A stretch of DNA of 64,000 nt from a bacterium (GTDB taxonomy: Bacteria; Vulcanimicrobiota; Xenobia; Xenobiales; JADMJV01), in contig JAFEBA010000107.1 in NCBI GenBank assembly GCA_018266105.1, positions 1-64,000 on the forward strand, in the 5' to 3' direction. This document shows, piece by piece, positions 9,490 through 17,057 of this stretch. Position 1 is the first letter of the stretch. Each line of letters opens with the position of its first letter. The notes below the pieces were generated by a model that ran no database searches, was not told the DNA's origin, and was given only the letters and a program-made list of their open reading frames with translations. The position numbers were made by a program, and so were the translations under genes.

Positions 9490-9532
9490 CGGATCCTTCG
9501 ATTCGCGAGGGAAACCTCGTTCCTTTTCGGGC

Positions 9533-10276
9533 TCAGGCCGAGCCGGGATCGACGATTCGACCAACTTCAACCAGACGCTTGACCAGTCGCACCAGCTTTT
9601 GCCGCGTCTCATCATTGGGTGAGAAGGAGAGGCCCAGGCGGTAGACTCCATAATCGGGGGCGCAGCGACGCACGATCCCACGCAAGCAGAGATTTTCGAA
9701 CTCCACTTCCACCGCCGCTCCAACCTCCACCGGCTGCAGTGAAGAGACACGCGCACCTGAGGTAGAGAGGTCGGTCAGTTTAATTTCCTGGCGCTTGCCG
9801 TTGATGACGGCGGTGCCCGCCACTTTACATTTCGCCCGCATATGCCGACGCTGGTTGCGCCGGCTTCCGGCCTTGAAGACTTTTTGCAAGATCGGCTTTA
9901 CCCAGGATTTCTTGAGGTTGTCCAGAGTATCTTCGAAGCTGACGGCCAAGGTAAAAAGCTGCTGTCCCTCTCGCCGCACCCAGCAAATGGTGCCGCCCAC
10001 TGCATCCAGTTCGGCTTCGTAGAGAGGCTCAATATAGCGCAAGCGAATCGGCTGACTACGGCGCAAAATCTTCTTCACGAAAGGACCACGCACTTTCAAT
10101 TTCAGTCCCTGGGGACCGGCGTCCACGCAGCGAGCCAGGTAGCTACAGCCGGGAGCTTGAACCTCGATCTCGAAGTCACATCGAACGCGAAAAGATTGTC
10201 GCCTCTCCTCGCCGCCCCACTCAGGAATGCGCTTGAGCAGGCGGCCGAAAAGGGATTGAAACCATCCCATACGCAT
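9533..10276 (-). CDS. Tandem PilZ-domain protein
   Basis: 247 residues with two PilZ-like halves. The first begins ERRQSFRVRCDFEIEV and has a weak second motif (CVDAGPQG). The second begins RRHMRAKCKVAG and has LTDLSTSGARV, a good match to the RxxxR and D/NxSxxG c-di-GMP-binding motifs. PilZ proteins bind c-di-GMP and relay it to motility or secretion machines. It is the first gene of the minus-strand operon leading to the degenerate GGDEF/EAL protein and the platform protein. ATG at 10274-10276 or 10268-10270 could start it; neither has a clear Shine-Dalgarno. Confidence 0.85.
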   Translation of the reverse strand: MRMGWFQSLFGRLLKRIPEWGGEERRQSFRVRCDFEIEVQAPGCSYLARCVDAGPQGLKLKVRGPFVKKILRRSQPIRLRYIEPLYEAELDAVGGTICWVRREGQQLFTLAVSFEDTLDNLKKSWVKPILQKVFKAGSRRNQRRHMRAKCKVAGTAVINGKRQEIKLTDLSTSGARVSSLQPVEVGAAVEVEFENLCLRGIVRRCAPDYGVYRLGLSFSPNDETRQKLVRLVKRLVEVGRIVDPGSA

Positions 10277-10323
10277 CTTGTTGCTTGCTAGCGGCTGAAA
10301 CCCTTGCGATGAAAGGATAAAAG

Positions 10324-10692
10324 ATGGATCTCGACACCCAGTTTGCCCAAGCCACGCTTAATTTACTGCGTCACGTGGCAATGTCAGCGCCGATTCCGGT
10401 TATACAGACTCTGAAAGACCAGTTAGAAAAGCGCTATTCCGAACTGGTGGAGCCACTTCACCCGGGGGTTGACTTTCTGGTGCGGGCCAGCCTGGAGGGC
10501 GAATTTGAGGCCGTGATGCCGCTGGTGTCAGGCATGCTGTCGGTGGGCGGAGGGCCACCCTCGGTGCAAGCCATTGAGGAGAATTTCGCTGCTTCGCCGC
10601 CCGCCGTTGAATTGAAGCGGCCGCCTCAAGGCACGGTCAGCCAGTTTCGAGGGGCCGGGCGGGCCTACCGTGATGTCTTCAATAACTCTTGA
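10324..10692 (+). CDS. Small protein of unknown function
   Basis: A 122-residue frame with an AAAGGA site 7 bases before the ATG. The first ~90 residues are amphipathic and could be helical (LRHVAMSAPIPVIQTLKDQLEKRY); the C-terminus is Pro/Gly-rich and polar. There is no signal peptide, membrane helix or family motif that I recognise. It is transcribed divergently from the PilZ operon and convergently with the glycosylase gene, so it stands alone. The upstream site and GC-rich third positions support it as a real gene, but nothing supports a function. Confidence 0.6.
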   Translation: MDLDTQFAQATLNLLRHVAMSAPIPVIQTLKDQLEKRYSELVEPLHPGVDFLVRASLEGEFEAVMPLVSGMLSVGGGPPSVQAIEENFAASPPAVELKRPPQGTVSQFRGAGRAYRDVFNNS

Positions 10693-10783
10693 AAATAAAT
10701 AAGCCCGGGAGTCTACCAGGAACACCCGAGCTAGGAGCGGCCGAGGAACCGCAGTCGCAAGCAGTCTTGCTGCTTGAAAAAAA

Positions 10784-11656
10784 TTATCCTTCTTTTGAGA
10801 AAAATTCTTTCCAGTGGCCCGATGGTTGGCACTCGGGGCACCAGAAGGTGGCCCGGGCTGCCAGTCCCTGGTGGCGAGACTCAATTGTGGTGTTGCAACG
10901 TAGACATGGGCGGCCGTCTCTTCCATAGAGCCAGACCCTTGACTGGCTGGCTGGTAAGGGTCGTGAGGCATCGTAGGTGGTGGTGCGAGGCCAGCCTCCC
11001 AGGTTGTGCTGGAGCAGACGCCGGCCTCTCCAGAATACATCTCGCAAGGTCTCATCAGAGCACGCAGAGACGGGGCTGAAGGGATGAATGCCGGCCTTCG
11101 GCCGAAAAGGATTGCCCTGGCCATTGGGCATAGGACCCAGCAGGCACAGCTCACTTTTGTAGACATTGCCAAGCCCGGCCGCAATGCGTTGGTCCAATAA
11201 GACCTCACCTAGAAGCCGGTCAGGTGGGCTGTGTTGTCGGTTCCGTCGCAAGACCAGCTCCCAGTCGGGTTCTTGTTCGGCCAGCAAGTCCGGTCCGAGC
11301 GCCAGCAGAATAGGGTGTTTGGAGAGTCCCCTGGTCTCCAGCAGTTCCACGTCTTTGGGCTGCAGGCAGACAAAAACTTCACGCTCGGTTTCCAATCGCA
11401 GATGGACCTCTCCGCGATTTTTCCAGGGCCTTGGATAGCGGTGCCAGGCTCCGTGCATGCCCAGGTGGACCCTTAAGGTTTTTCCATTGTCAAAGGAAAT
11501 CAGGCAGTGCTTGCCTTGGGCAACCACCGAACTGATCCGTGTCTCTTGAGCAAAGGGCCGAACTCCTCCTCGCAGCTCGACCCTGCGCAAAGTTTGGTTG
11601 CAAAGCCCCGCTCTTAAGACGCCGGCTAATTTGTGAACAGTATCGCCCTCTGGCAC
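10784..11656 (-). CDS. nei: Fpg/Nei-family DNA glycosylase (endonuclease VIII-like)
   Basis: 290 residues starting MPEGDTVHK. After removal of Met, Pro is the Schiff-base nucleophile and the next Glu the general acid of this family. The H2TH region carries LLDQRIAAGLGNVYKSELC, and the C-terminal zinc ribbon has CLRC...CPEC. The PEGDTVHK start favours the Nei branch (oxidised pyrimidines) over Fpg. The protein excises damaged bases and nicks the abasic site by beta,delta-elimination. The start is GTG at 11654-11656. It is monocistronic here, convergent with the small gene at 10324 and divergent from the response regulator at 11729. Confidence 0.92.
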   Translation of the reverse strand: MPEGDTVHKLAGVLRAGLCNQTLRRVELRGGVRPFAQETRISSVVAQGKHCLISFDNGKTLRVHLGMHGAWHRYPRPWKNRGEVHLRLETEREVFVCLQPKDVELLETRGLSKHPILLALGPDLLAEQEPDWELVLRRNRQHSPPDRLLGEVLLDQRIAAGLGNVYKSELCLLGPMPNGQGNPFRPKAGIHPFSPVSACSDETLRDVFWRGRRLLQHNLGGWPRTTTYDASRPLPASQSRVWLYGRDGRPCLRCNTTIESRHQGLAARATFWCPECQPSGHWKEFFSKEG

Positions 11657-11728
11657 TCAATGCATTTTGCGCCCCTTTAGACATCGCCCTGCTGCAGGAA
11701 ACGCGGCTGGCGCGACACAAACATCGGG

Positions 11729-14020
11729 GTGACAAAGTCGGCAAAGATTCTGGTGGTCGAAGACGACCCCAACATGCTCAGCGCGCTGGGCTCCGTCCTG
11801 CAAAGTCAGGGATACGAAGTCGTGACCGCCAATTGTGCGGAAGACGCTGTGGCTCTCTCAGCCACTCAGCAGTTTGACCTGATTGTGACCGACATTCGCA
11901 TGGGCGAGGTGGACGGTTTGCAGGCTTTGGAGAAAGCTCGCCAGGTTCAGCCCGAGGTCGGTGCGCTGGTGGTCTCCGGCTATGCCAGCGAAGAAGAGAC
12001 CCTGCGAGCGGTGCAACTGAACGTGGGTGGCTACCTCAAGAAGCCTTTCAAAATGAGGGACTTCCTGGATCAGGTGCAGCAGATTCTTGAACGTCGACGG
12101 GTGGAGGCTCTGCGTTTTCAGGAAAAGGCCGGCTATCGCAAGTCCCTGCTCAACTGCTATGAGACCTTGCTGCAAGTTATCGACATGACCGGAGTGGTTG
12201 CCAACCAGGGCGCTTTGTTTCAGTTGCCCGACCTGGCCTTCCGCATGGCTCAGTCAGCTGGTATGGCACAGGAATTGTGTGCTCAGATTCGATTGGGTCT
12301 GGCCCTGCGTCTCAGCTCTCACCTGGGACCTTTGCAGACCGACGAATTTCGTGACGGCCTGCGCGGCTTCCCCGGCCTTTACCGTCTGGTTACCCAGGGG
12401 CAACTCAGCGATCAGCCGCTGGCTTTGGAGAACGTCCTGGTACAATGGGCTCTGCAGAGCCAGGATGGGGCCGACCCGCCGCCGTCCTTGCGGCCTCACT
12501 ATGAAGCCGCGCTGAAGTCGGCCGGTCCGGTCACAACCGCGGCCGGAATGGTTGCCCAGCATGTTTCCCAGCAGAGTTTGTTGCACCTTGCACGCACCCT
12601 GGAGAGGGCAGGCGACGGCGTTAACGCCCGCCGCGCTTTCGAAGAGATGTGCAAGTACCCGCTGCCCCCTTCGGAAGAGATTGAGGCTCAGATGGGCCTG
12701 GCTCGCCTGGCTCTGCGCGAGGGCGAGGTCGAACGCGTGGCCACACTGTTCGAACGCGCTCGACAGCTGGCCAGCGGCCTTAATCCGGCCGCTCAGGCTC
12801 ATCTGACGCTAGAGCAAGGGCGCTGGCTGGTGGAGATGTCGTCAGCTCAGGCATTAGGTCAGCTCGAACTGGCCGCACGGCAGTTCGAAGTCTTGGAATT
12901 GGAGGCAGGCGCGGCCGAATCCCGGCTGGCGCTCAAGCTGCTGCAGGGCCAACCCAATTTGGACGGCTCCTTGCAAGTCTTGCTGCGCCCCGAGTATCGT
13001 GCCGAACTCACCCATGCTTCCGAATGGCTCCTGCCGCTGGCTTTGGAGAAAAAGGCTCAGCCTCTGGAGAGCCTGCGCGCCTGGGTTTCTCGGAGTTCGC
13101 CAGAAGTTGCCAGGCGTTGGAATCAGCTCTCGGACGTGGCCAAGTCTTACCTGCTCAGCCTTTTTGAAGAGGGTAAGCTGGGATTACCCGAGGAGCTGAC
13201 GCGTCCCGCCCAGGACGACGCTGACCCCGGGATTCGCGCCCAGGCCGCTCGCATGACGGCGGCTGAGGGTGGGCCGACCACTCTCTTGGAAATTCACTCG
13301 CTCGGCTTCTTCGAGGTTTTTATGGGAAGTCGTCGGGTGGCCGAGTCGGACTGGAAAACGCAGAAAGTCAAGTTTTTGCTGGCTTACCTGTGCAGCCAGG
13401 AGGCGGCCACCGAAGACCAGCTACTCGAGTTGTTCTGGCCTGACAGTCTGAACTCGGCTAAAAAGAGCCTGAATCACGCGCTTTCAACTCTTCGCTCTGC
13501 GCTGCGATCTGGACTGGGCCTGGAGCCCATTTCGCGCGAACGCGGGGTGGTGAGAATGAACCCTCAGGTTCCTTTCTGGCACGATCTCAACGAGCTGGAG
13601 ACCGCCTGGAATGCGGCTCGCGGCCTGCCGGATGGAGAAGGTCGAGTGCCGCGCTATCGTCGGGTGGTCTCGCTTTACCGTGGTCCCTACCTGGAAGGCT
13701 GCTACGCCGACTGGGCTCTCAATCGCCGCAAAGAGCTGGAGAGCCGGGTGGCTGAGGCCGCCTATCAAATCGCTCAGGTGGCCCTGCAGGCCGAGAATGC
13801 CCACGAGGCGGTGGAGTTTAGCAATCGTGCCTTGACTCTGGACCCCACCCGTCAGGATGTTTTGTGTATTTCTCTGCGCGGACACATTCTGGCCGGTCGT
13901 CCCTCGGCCGCGGTGGCTCAATACGAGCAATATGCCAAGTGGCTGAAGCAAGAGTTTGAAGCTGAGCCCACCATCGAGGTGATGCGGGAATACCACCGCG
14001 CCCGATTGGGCTTGAGCTAG
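11729..14020 (+). CDS. REC-BTAD response regulator, locus 1
   Basis: 763 residues. Residues 1-125 are a receiver domain with acidic pocket E11-D12-D13, phosphoacceptor D55 (VTDIRM) and the conserved lysine in GYLKKPF. A ~390-residue helical, Ala/Leu-rich middle region with TPR-like character follows. The C-terminus has an OmpR/SARP-type winged helix (LGFFEVFMGSRRVAESDWKT, LLELFWPD) and a BTAD helical domain. BTAD proteins are DNA-binding activators. The start is GTG at 11729. It has the same architecture as the regulator at 57554, which is co-transcribed with a histidine kinase; its likely partner here is the kinase at 17054, separated from it by inverted prepilin genes. Confidence 0.9.
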   Translation: MTKSAKILVVEDDPNMLSALGSVLQSQGYEVVTANCAEDAVALSATQQFDLIVTDIRMGEVDGLQALEKARQVQPEVGALVVSGYASEEETLRAVQLNVGGYLKKPFKMRDFLDQVQQILERRRVEALRFQEKAGYRKSLLNCYETLLQVIDMTGVVANQGALFQLPDLAFRMAQSAGMAQELCAQIRLGLALRLSSHLGPLQTDEFRDGLRGFPGLYRLVTQGQLSDQPLALENVLVQWALQSQDGADPPPSLRPHYEAALKSAGPVTTAAGMVAQHVSQQSLLHLARTLERAGDGVNARRAFEEMCKYPLPPSEEIEAQMGLARLALREGEVERVATLFERARQLASGLNPAAQAHLTLEQGRWLVEMSSAQALGQLELAARQFEVLELEAGAAESRLALKLLQGQPNLDGSLQVLLRPEYRAELTHASEWLLPLALEKKAQPLESLRAWVSRSSPEVARRWNQLSDVAKSYLLSLFEEGKLGLPEELTRPAQDDADPGIRAQAARMTAAEGGPTTLLEIHSLGFFEVFMGSRRVAESDWKTQKVKFLLAYLCSQEAATEDQLLELFWPDSLNSAKKSLNHALSTLRSALRSGLGLEPISRERGVVRMNPQVPFWHDLNELETAWNAARGLPDGEGRVPRYRRVVSLYRGPYLEGCYADWALNRRKELESRVAEAAYQIAQVALQAENAHEAVEFSNRALTLDPTRQDVLCISLRGHILAGRPSAAVAQYEQYAKWLKQEFEAEPTIEVMREYHRARLGLS

Positions 14021-14033
14021 TGGCCAAACGAGT

Positions 14034-14513
14034 TCAGTAGGCGGAGTTCTCTTCCTGGCGCACGATTTGAAAGAAGGTGCCGCCAGCCACGTCATGGGCG
14101 GGGTTCACGTCCAGTTCGGCTCGAATGCTGTAACGGGCATTGGTGTCCTTGGGGATGCCCAGGCTGGTGATCACGATGACCTGGTAGGGGGGGTCCATCC
14201 AGCGCCGGTCTACCGTAACCTCATAGCTGCCCACTTCGCCTTGGGGCGAACCAAAGTCGTAAACCGGTTCGCGGTAGCTGTATTCGTCGTGGTAGCGGTC
14301 GTCGGGAGGGGGATAGAGAAGGTCGTGCTGCATCTTGACTCGATAGTTCTCGATTCCGGCCATGGCTAGCGACTTGGCGGCAATGGCGTCGGCTGAGAGG
14401 CGGGCCAATCGGTAGCGGTAGGATTGCTTCTGCATAAAACCCATCCCCAGCACTAGCAGGAGAGATGAGATCAACAGTGCCAGCACCAGGGCGAAGCCGC
14501 GTCTCTTTCTCAT
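14034..14513 (-). CDS. PilX-like minor prepilin
   Basis: 159 residues beginning MRKRRGFALVLALLISSLLL, then AKSLAMAGIENYRVKM, the AxxAxxAG...R pattern of PilX/GspK N-termini. The leader has Gly-1/Phe+1 but no Glu+5, as is usual for PilX/GspK. The C-terminal part has two beta-rich segments and ends in ENSAY. ATG 14511-14513 overlaps the upstream prepilin stop (ATGA). It is the last gene of a three-prepilin operon convergent with the response regulator. Confidence 0.78.
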   Translation of the reverse strand: MRKRRGFALVLALLISSLLLVLGMGFMQKQSYRYRLARLSADAIAAKSLAMAGIENYRVKMQHDLLYPPPDDRYHDEYSYREPVYDFGSPQGEVGSYEVTVDRRWMDPPYQVIVITSLGIPKDTNARYSIRAELDVNPAHDVAGGTFFQIVRQEENSAY

Positions 14514-15052
14514 AGTGGCAGCACCGCGCTGGATCGCACCAGATGCTGGGGCCGGGCTTTACTGTCCAGCCACTTGAGTTCCAGTCTGTAGGTGCCGTCG
14601 TTATTGCCGCGCACTTCGAAACTGTTGATATCGCCCATCAAGCGGATACTGTCGGTTGTGGACCCTAGAGTGGTGCATAGCAGCACGCCATCAGCCCCTA
14701 CTTCGAAGCGCCGTTCGTTCAGGAAGCTGGGGTCATCCGCGCTCCAGCTACCGGTCGTGAGAGGAGGGAGTGGTAGTCTGCCAGCATTGGCCGATGGATC
14801 CCAGGCTTCAACCCGCAGGCGTGGAGCAGTGCCGTTGATGGCGGGCTCCAAAATCTTGTGGCTGCTGCGCAGAGCCTGGCCGACGCGTTCCAAGGCCTGA
14901 TGGGCGCTCATGCGTTGGTCATGGTCTTTGTTATAAACGGATTCTTGCTGAATGTTCTTGGCCAGTTCAGCCACCAACAGCATCATCACGCCGATCATCC
15001 ACAAAGTGACCAGGGTTTCAATCAGGCTGGTTCCCCCCCGAGGTTTCTTCAT
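14510..15052 (-). CDS. Minor prepilin (GspJ-like)
   Basis: 180 residues starting MKKPRGGTSLIETLVTLWMIGVMML, with Gly-1, Thr+1 and Glu+5 followed by one hydrophobic helix. The ~140-residue mature domain includes a RFEVGADGVLLCTTLGS segment and ends HLVRSSAVLPL. Size and the QALERVGQALRSS region are compatible with GspJ/PilW-type pseudopilins. It is coupled to both neighbours by 4-base overlaps and is likely part of the pseudopilus tip complex served by the divergently transcribed platform protein. Confidence 0.78.
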   Translation of the reverse strand: MKKPRGGTSLIETLVTLWMIGVMMLLVAELAKNIQQESVYNKDHDQRMSAHQALERVGQALRSSHKILEPAINGTAPRLRVEAWDPSANAGRLPLPPLTTGSWSADDPSFLNERRFEVGADGVLLCTTLGSTTDSIRLMGDINSFEVRGNNDGTYRLELKWLDSKARPQHLVRSSAVLPL

Positions 15053-15861
15053 GGTGTGGGCGGTCCCGCCTGCAGGGTGACTCCCAGGCTACCGGTGATC
15101 ACTTTCCCCATAATGCGGGCGTCGGCTTCCACCGAAACTTCACCGGCGGCCGGTTCAGAGCCGGTCGCCGGTGGCTCCAGGTCGCGCGTTTCGGTGTGAC
15201 TGATGGAGTAGGATCGGCCGTCGCGACTGGCTGCTCCCCCCGCGGCACTGCCTGAACCGCTGACCACTCGCCATTCAAAGCAGCAAGGAGGGAGCTTGCG
15301 TCCACCTGCATCGAAAGCTTCCGCCTTGAATGCGCGGGTTTCGCCCACCGTCATGGGACCGCCGATCGGGCTGGTGACCACCACTCTGCAAGGATTTACC
15401 GGTGTGGGCGGAGCGATCAGGCTCCAGATGACGATGCGACCGACCGGCGAATTGACATCTCGACCCGCCTGGATGCGGACCGTGACCGAGCCTTGCTGCA
15501 TCTCGCGGGCGCTGGCTCCGAAGACCAGTTCGGTGGGATTGTTGGGCGAAAAAATCTTCTGGTTCACGCTTTTGATGTCGACCAGCGCCTGCAGTCCAGG
15601 GTAGTCGGGCTCGGTTACCATTTTGCCGTCCCAGGCCGACCATCCGCTGTCATAGTTGGTCCCGTTACGGGCCCAGACGCGGACATCCGTCATGACTTTA
15701 TCAGCCAGGGCGGCTGCATCCAGCAGAGATTCCGAGCGTTGCTGATAGCGGTTGCTGCGATTCATCAAGGCCGTGACCAGCAGCAGGGCACCCGTCAGGA
15801 GGATGAGTGCGATGATGGTTTCCATCAAACTGGAGCCGCGGCGCGAGATGGAAAGTTGCAC
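15049..15861 (-). CDS. Minor prepilin with C-terminal Ig-like domain
   Basis: 270 residues; GTG start at 15859-15861. The prepilin signal is SRRGSSLMETIIALILLTGALLLVTALM with Gly-1 and Glu+5. After a ~110-residue pseudopilin-like part comes a Pro-rich joint (LIAPPTPVNP) and a ~110-residue segment resembling bacterial Ig-like folds (VVVTSPIGGPMTVGETRAFKAEAFDAGGRKLPP, given here only as the span near 15300-15420). The extra domain could present a binding surface at the tip. It is the first gene of the inverted prepilin trio and is divergent from the platform gene with a gap under 40 bp. Confidence 0.75.
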   Translation of the reverse strand: MQLSISRRGSSLMETIIALILLTGALLLVTALMNRSNRYQQRSESLLDAAALADKVMTDVRVWARNGTNYDSGWSAWDGKMVTEPDYPGLQALVDIKSVNQKIFSPNNPTELVFGASAREMQQGSVTVRIQAGRDVNSPVGRIVIWSLIAPPTPVNPCRVVVTSPIGGPMTVGETRAFKAEAFDAGGRKLPPCCFEWRVVSGSGSAAGGAASRDGRSYSISHTETRDLEPPATGSEPAAGEVSVEADARIMGKVITGSLGVTLQAGPPTP

Positions 15862-15899
15862 CGGGAGGAGTTCGGGCGAATGCAGGTAAAACCCTGGCT

Positions 15900-17057
15900 G
15901 TGTCGAGCTTCAAGCTGGGACGCCGTCCAGGCCCGGGCCCACGCCCTTCCAGCGAGGGTGACCCGGGCCGCTTGCGTTCCGGTCTGGAATCTCAAGAGTG
16001 GATGAACCGGGTTCGACTGCCTGGCTCGGAAGTGGTGATGTTCACCCGCCAGCTCCAGGTGCTGTTGGGAAGCGGTGTGCCCATCGCTCGGGCCTTAGAA
16101 GTTCTGGCCGAACAGACCGACCGGGCCGATTCCGGCGAAGTCTTTTTCAGTCTGCAACGGCTGGTGCTGGAGGGTCGCTACCTCTCCGCCTCACTGGCTC
16201 GTTTTCCGGCCGTGTTTTCAGCCATGTATATCGGATTGATCCGTGTGGGCGAGCAGACCGGACAGCTGACCGACAGCATTTCCTTGCTGGCTGAATGGAT
16301 GGAGCGTGATCAGGAGGTACGCCAGAAGGTGCGGGGGGCCCTGACCTATCCGGCAGTGGTGGTGGTCGTTGCCGGGCTGGCCGTGATTTTGCTGATGAAT
16401 ATGCTGGGGCCTTTGTTCATCAGCATGTTCGCTGAGACCAACGCCCCCTTGCCCTTGCCCACTCAGGTGGTGGTTAAGCTGGTGGAACTTCAGCACAAAC
16501 CCTGGTTCTGGTTGAGCCTGGTGGTGGGGATCTTACTGTTTGTAAGGGCCGGCCGCTCCTGGGTTCTGAATCCTCACTGGCGGCTCTGGGTGTGGGAACG
16601 TGCCGCGGCGACGCCCGGCGTGGGTGGACTGTTGGTGGCCGCCACCTGGTCGCGCTATTGCGCCGCTCTCTCGATCTTGTCGGCCTGTGGAGTGCAGCCT
16701 CAGCGCTCTTACCGCTTTGCGGCTGAAGTCAGCGGGGACCCTCGGCTGATCATCGATGCGGATTTGCTGGTGCAATCCGTACTGGAGGGTGAGACGGTCA
16801 GCGCCCACATGTATTTGAAGCCCGAGTTATATCCAAGAGTCATCAGCTCTTCCTTGGAGATGGCCCACGATACCGGCCAGGCCAAGCCGATCCTCGATTA
16901 CTTGACTCGGTTTTATCGAGAAGATCTGGAGGTTCGCCTGCAGATTCTGCAAGGACTGATCGAGCCGTTGCTGCTTTTGGCCACTTCGGCCGTGCTGCTC
17001 TTTCTTATTCTGGCCTTGATGTTGCCGCTCTACGGCCGCTTGCAGGAGGCCAGTTGA
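15900..17057 (+). CDS. GspF/PilC-family platform protein, locus 1
   Basis: Two T2SSF domains are evident: VVMFTRQLQVLLGSGVPIAR and VGEQTGQLTDSI in the first, RYCAALSILSACGV and ETVSAHM in the second. Hydrophobic segments lie near residues 160-185, 205-220 and at the C-terminus. The usual ~60-residue N-terminal domain is missing. The GTG at 15900 gives a Pro/Arg-rich low-complexity start and 385 residues; an ATG at 16002 (MNRVRLPGSEVV) begins just before the domain and is an equally good start. Overlapping TTGA with the next gene couples it to a histidine kinase. It would organise pilin insertion with an ATPase encoded elsewhere. Confidence 0.9.
   Translation: MSSFKLGRRPGPGPRPSSEGDPGRLRSGLESQEWMNRVRLPGSEVVMFTRQLQVLLGSGVPIARALEVLAEQTDRADSGEVFFSLQRLVLEGRYLSASLARFPAVFSAMYIGLIRVGEQTGQLTDSISLLAEWMERDQEVRQKVRGALTYPAVVVVVAGLAVILLMNMLGPLFISMFAETNAPLPLPTQVVVKLVELQHKPWFWLSLVVGILLFVRAGRSWVLNPHWRLWVWERAAATPGVGGLLVAATWSRYCAALSILSACGVQPQRSYRFAAEVSGDPRLIIDADLLVQSVLEGETVSAHMYLKPELYPRVISSSLEMAHDTGQAKPILDYLTRFYREDLEVRLQILQGLIEPLLLLATSAVLLFLILALMLPLYGRLQEAS

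Noticed and set aside
7648..9756. Longer 702-residue version of the GGDEF/EAL protein
   Set aside because: The extra 89 residues overlap the PilZ gene out of frame and are not protein-like; start placed at 9489.
10757..10790. AAGCAG-CTGCTT hairpin near an A/T run as terminator
   Set aside because: The T tract lies before, not after, the hairpin for the glycosylase, and the plus strand has no T run after it.
10528..11208. 226-residue minus-strand ORF
   Set aside because: Different frame of the Nei glycosylase region; no motif, and Nei has MPEGD and a zinc ribbon.
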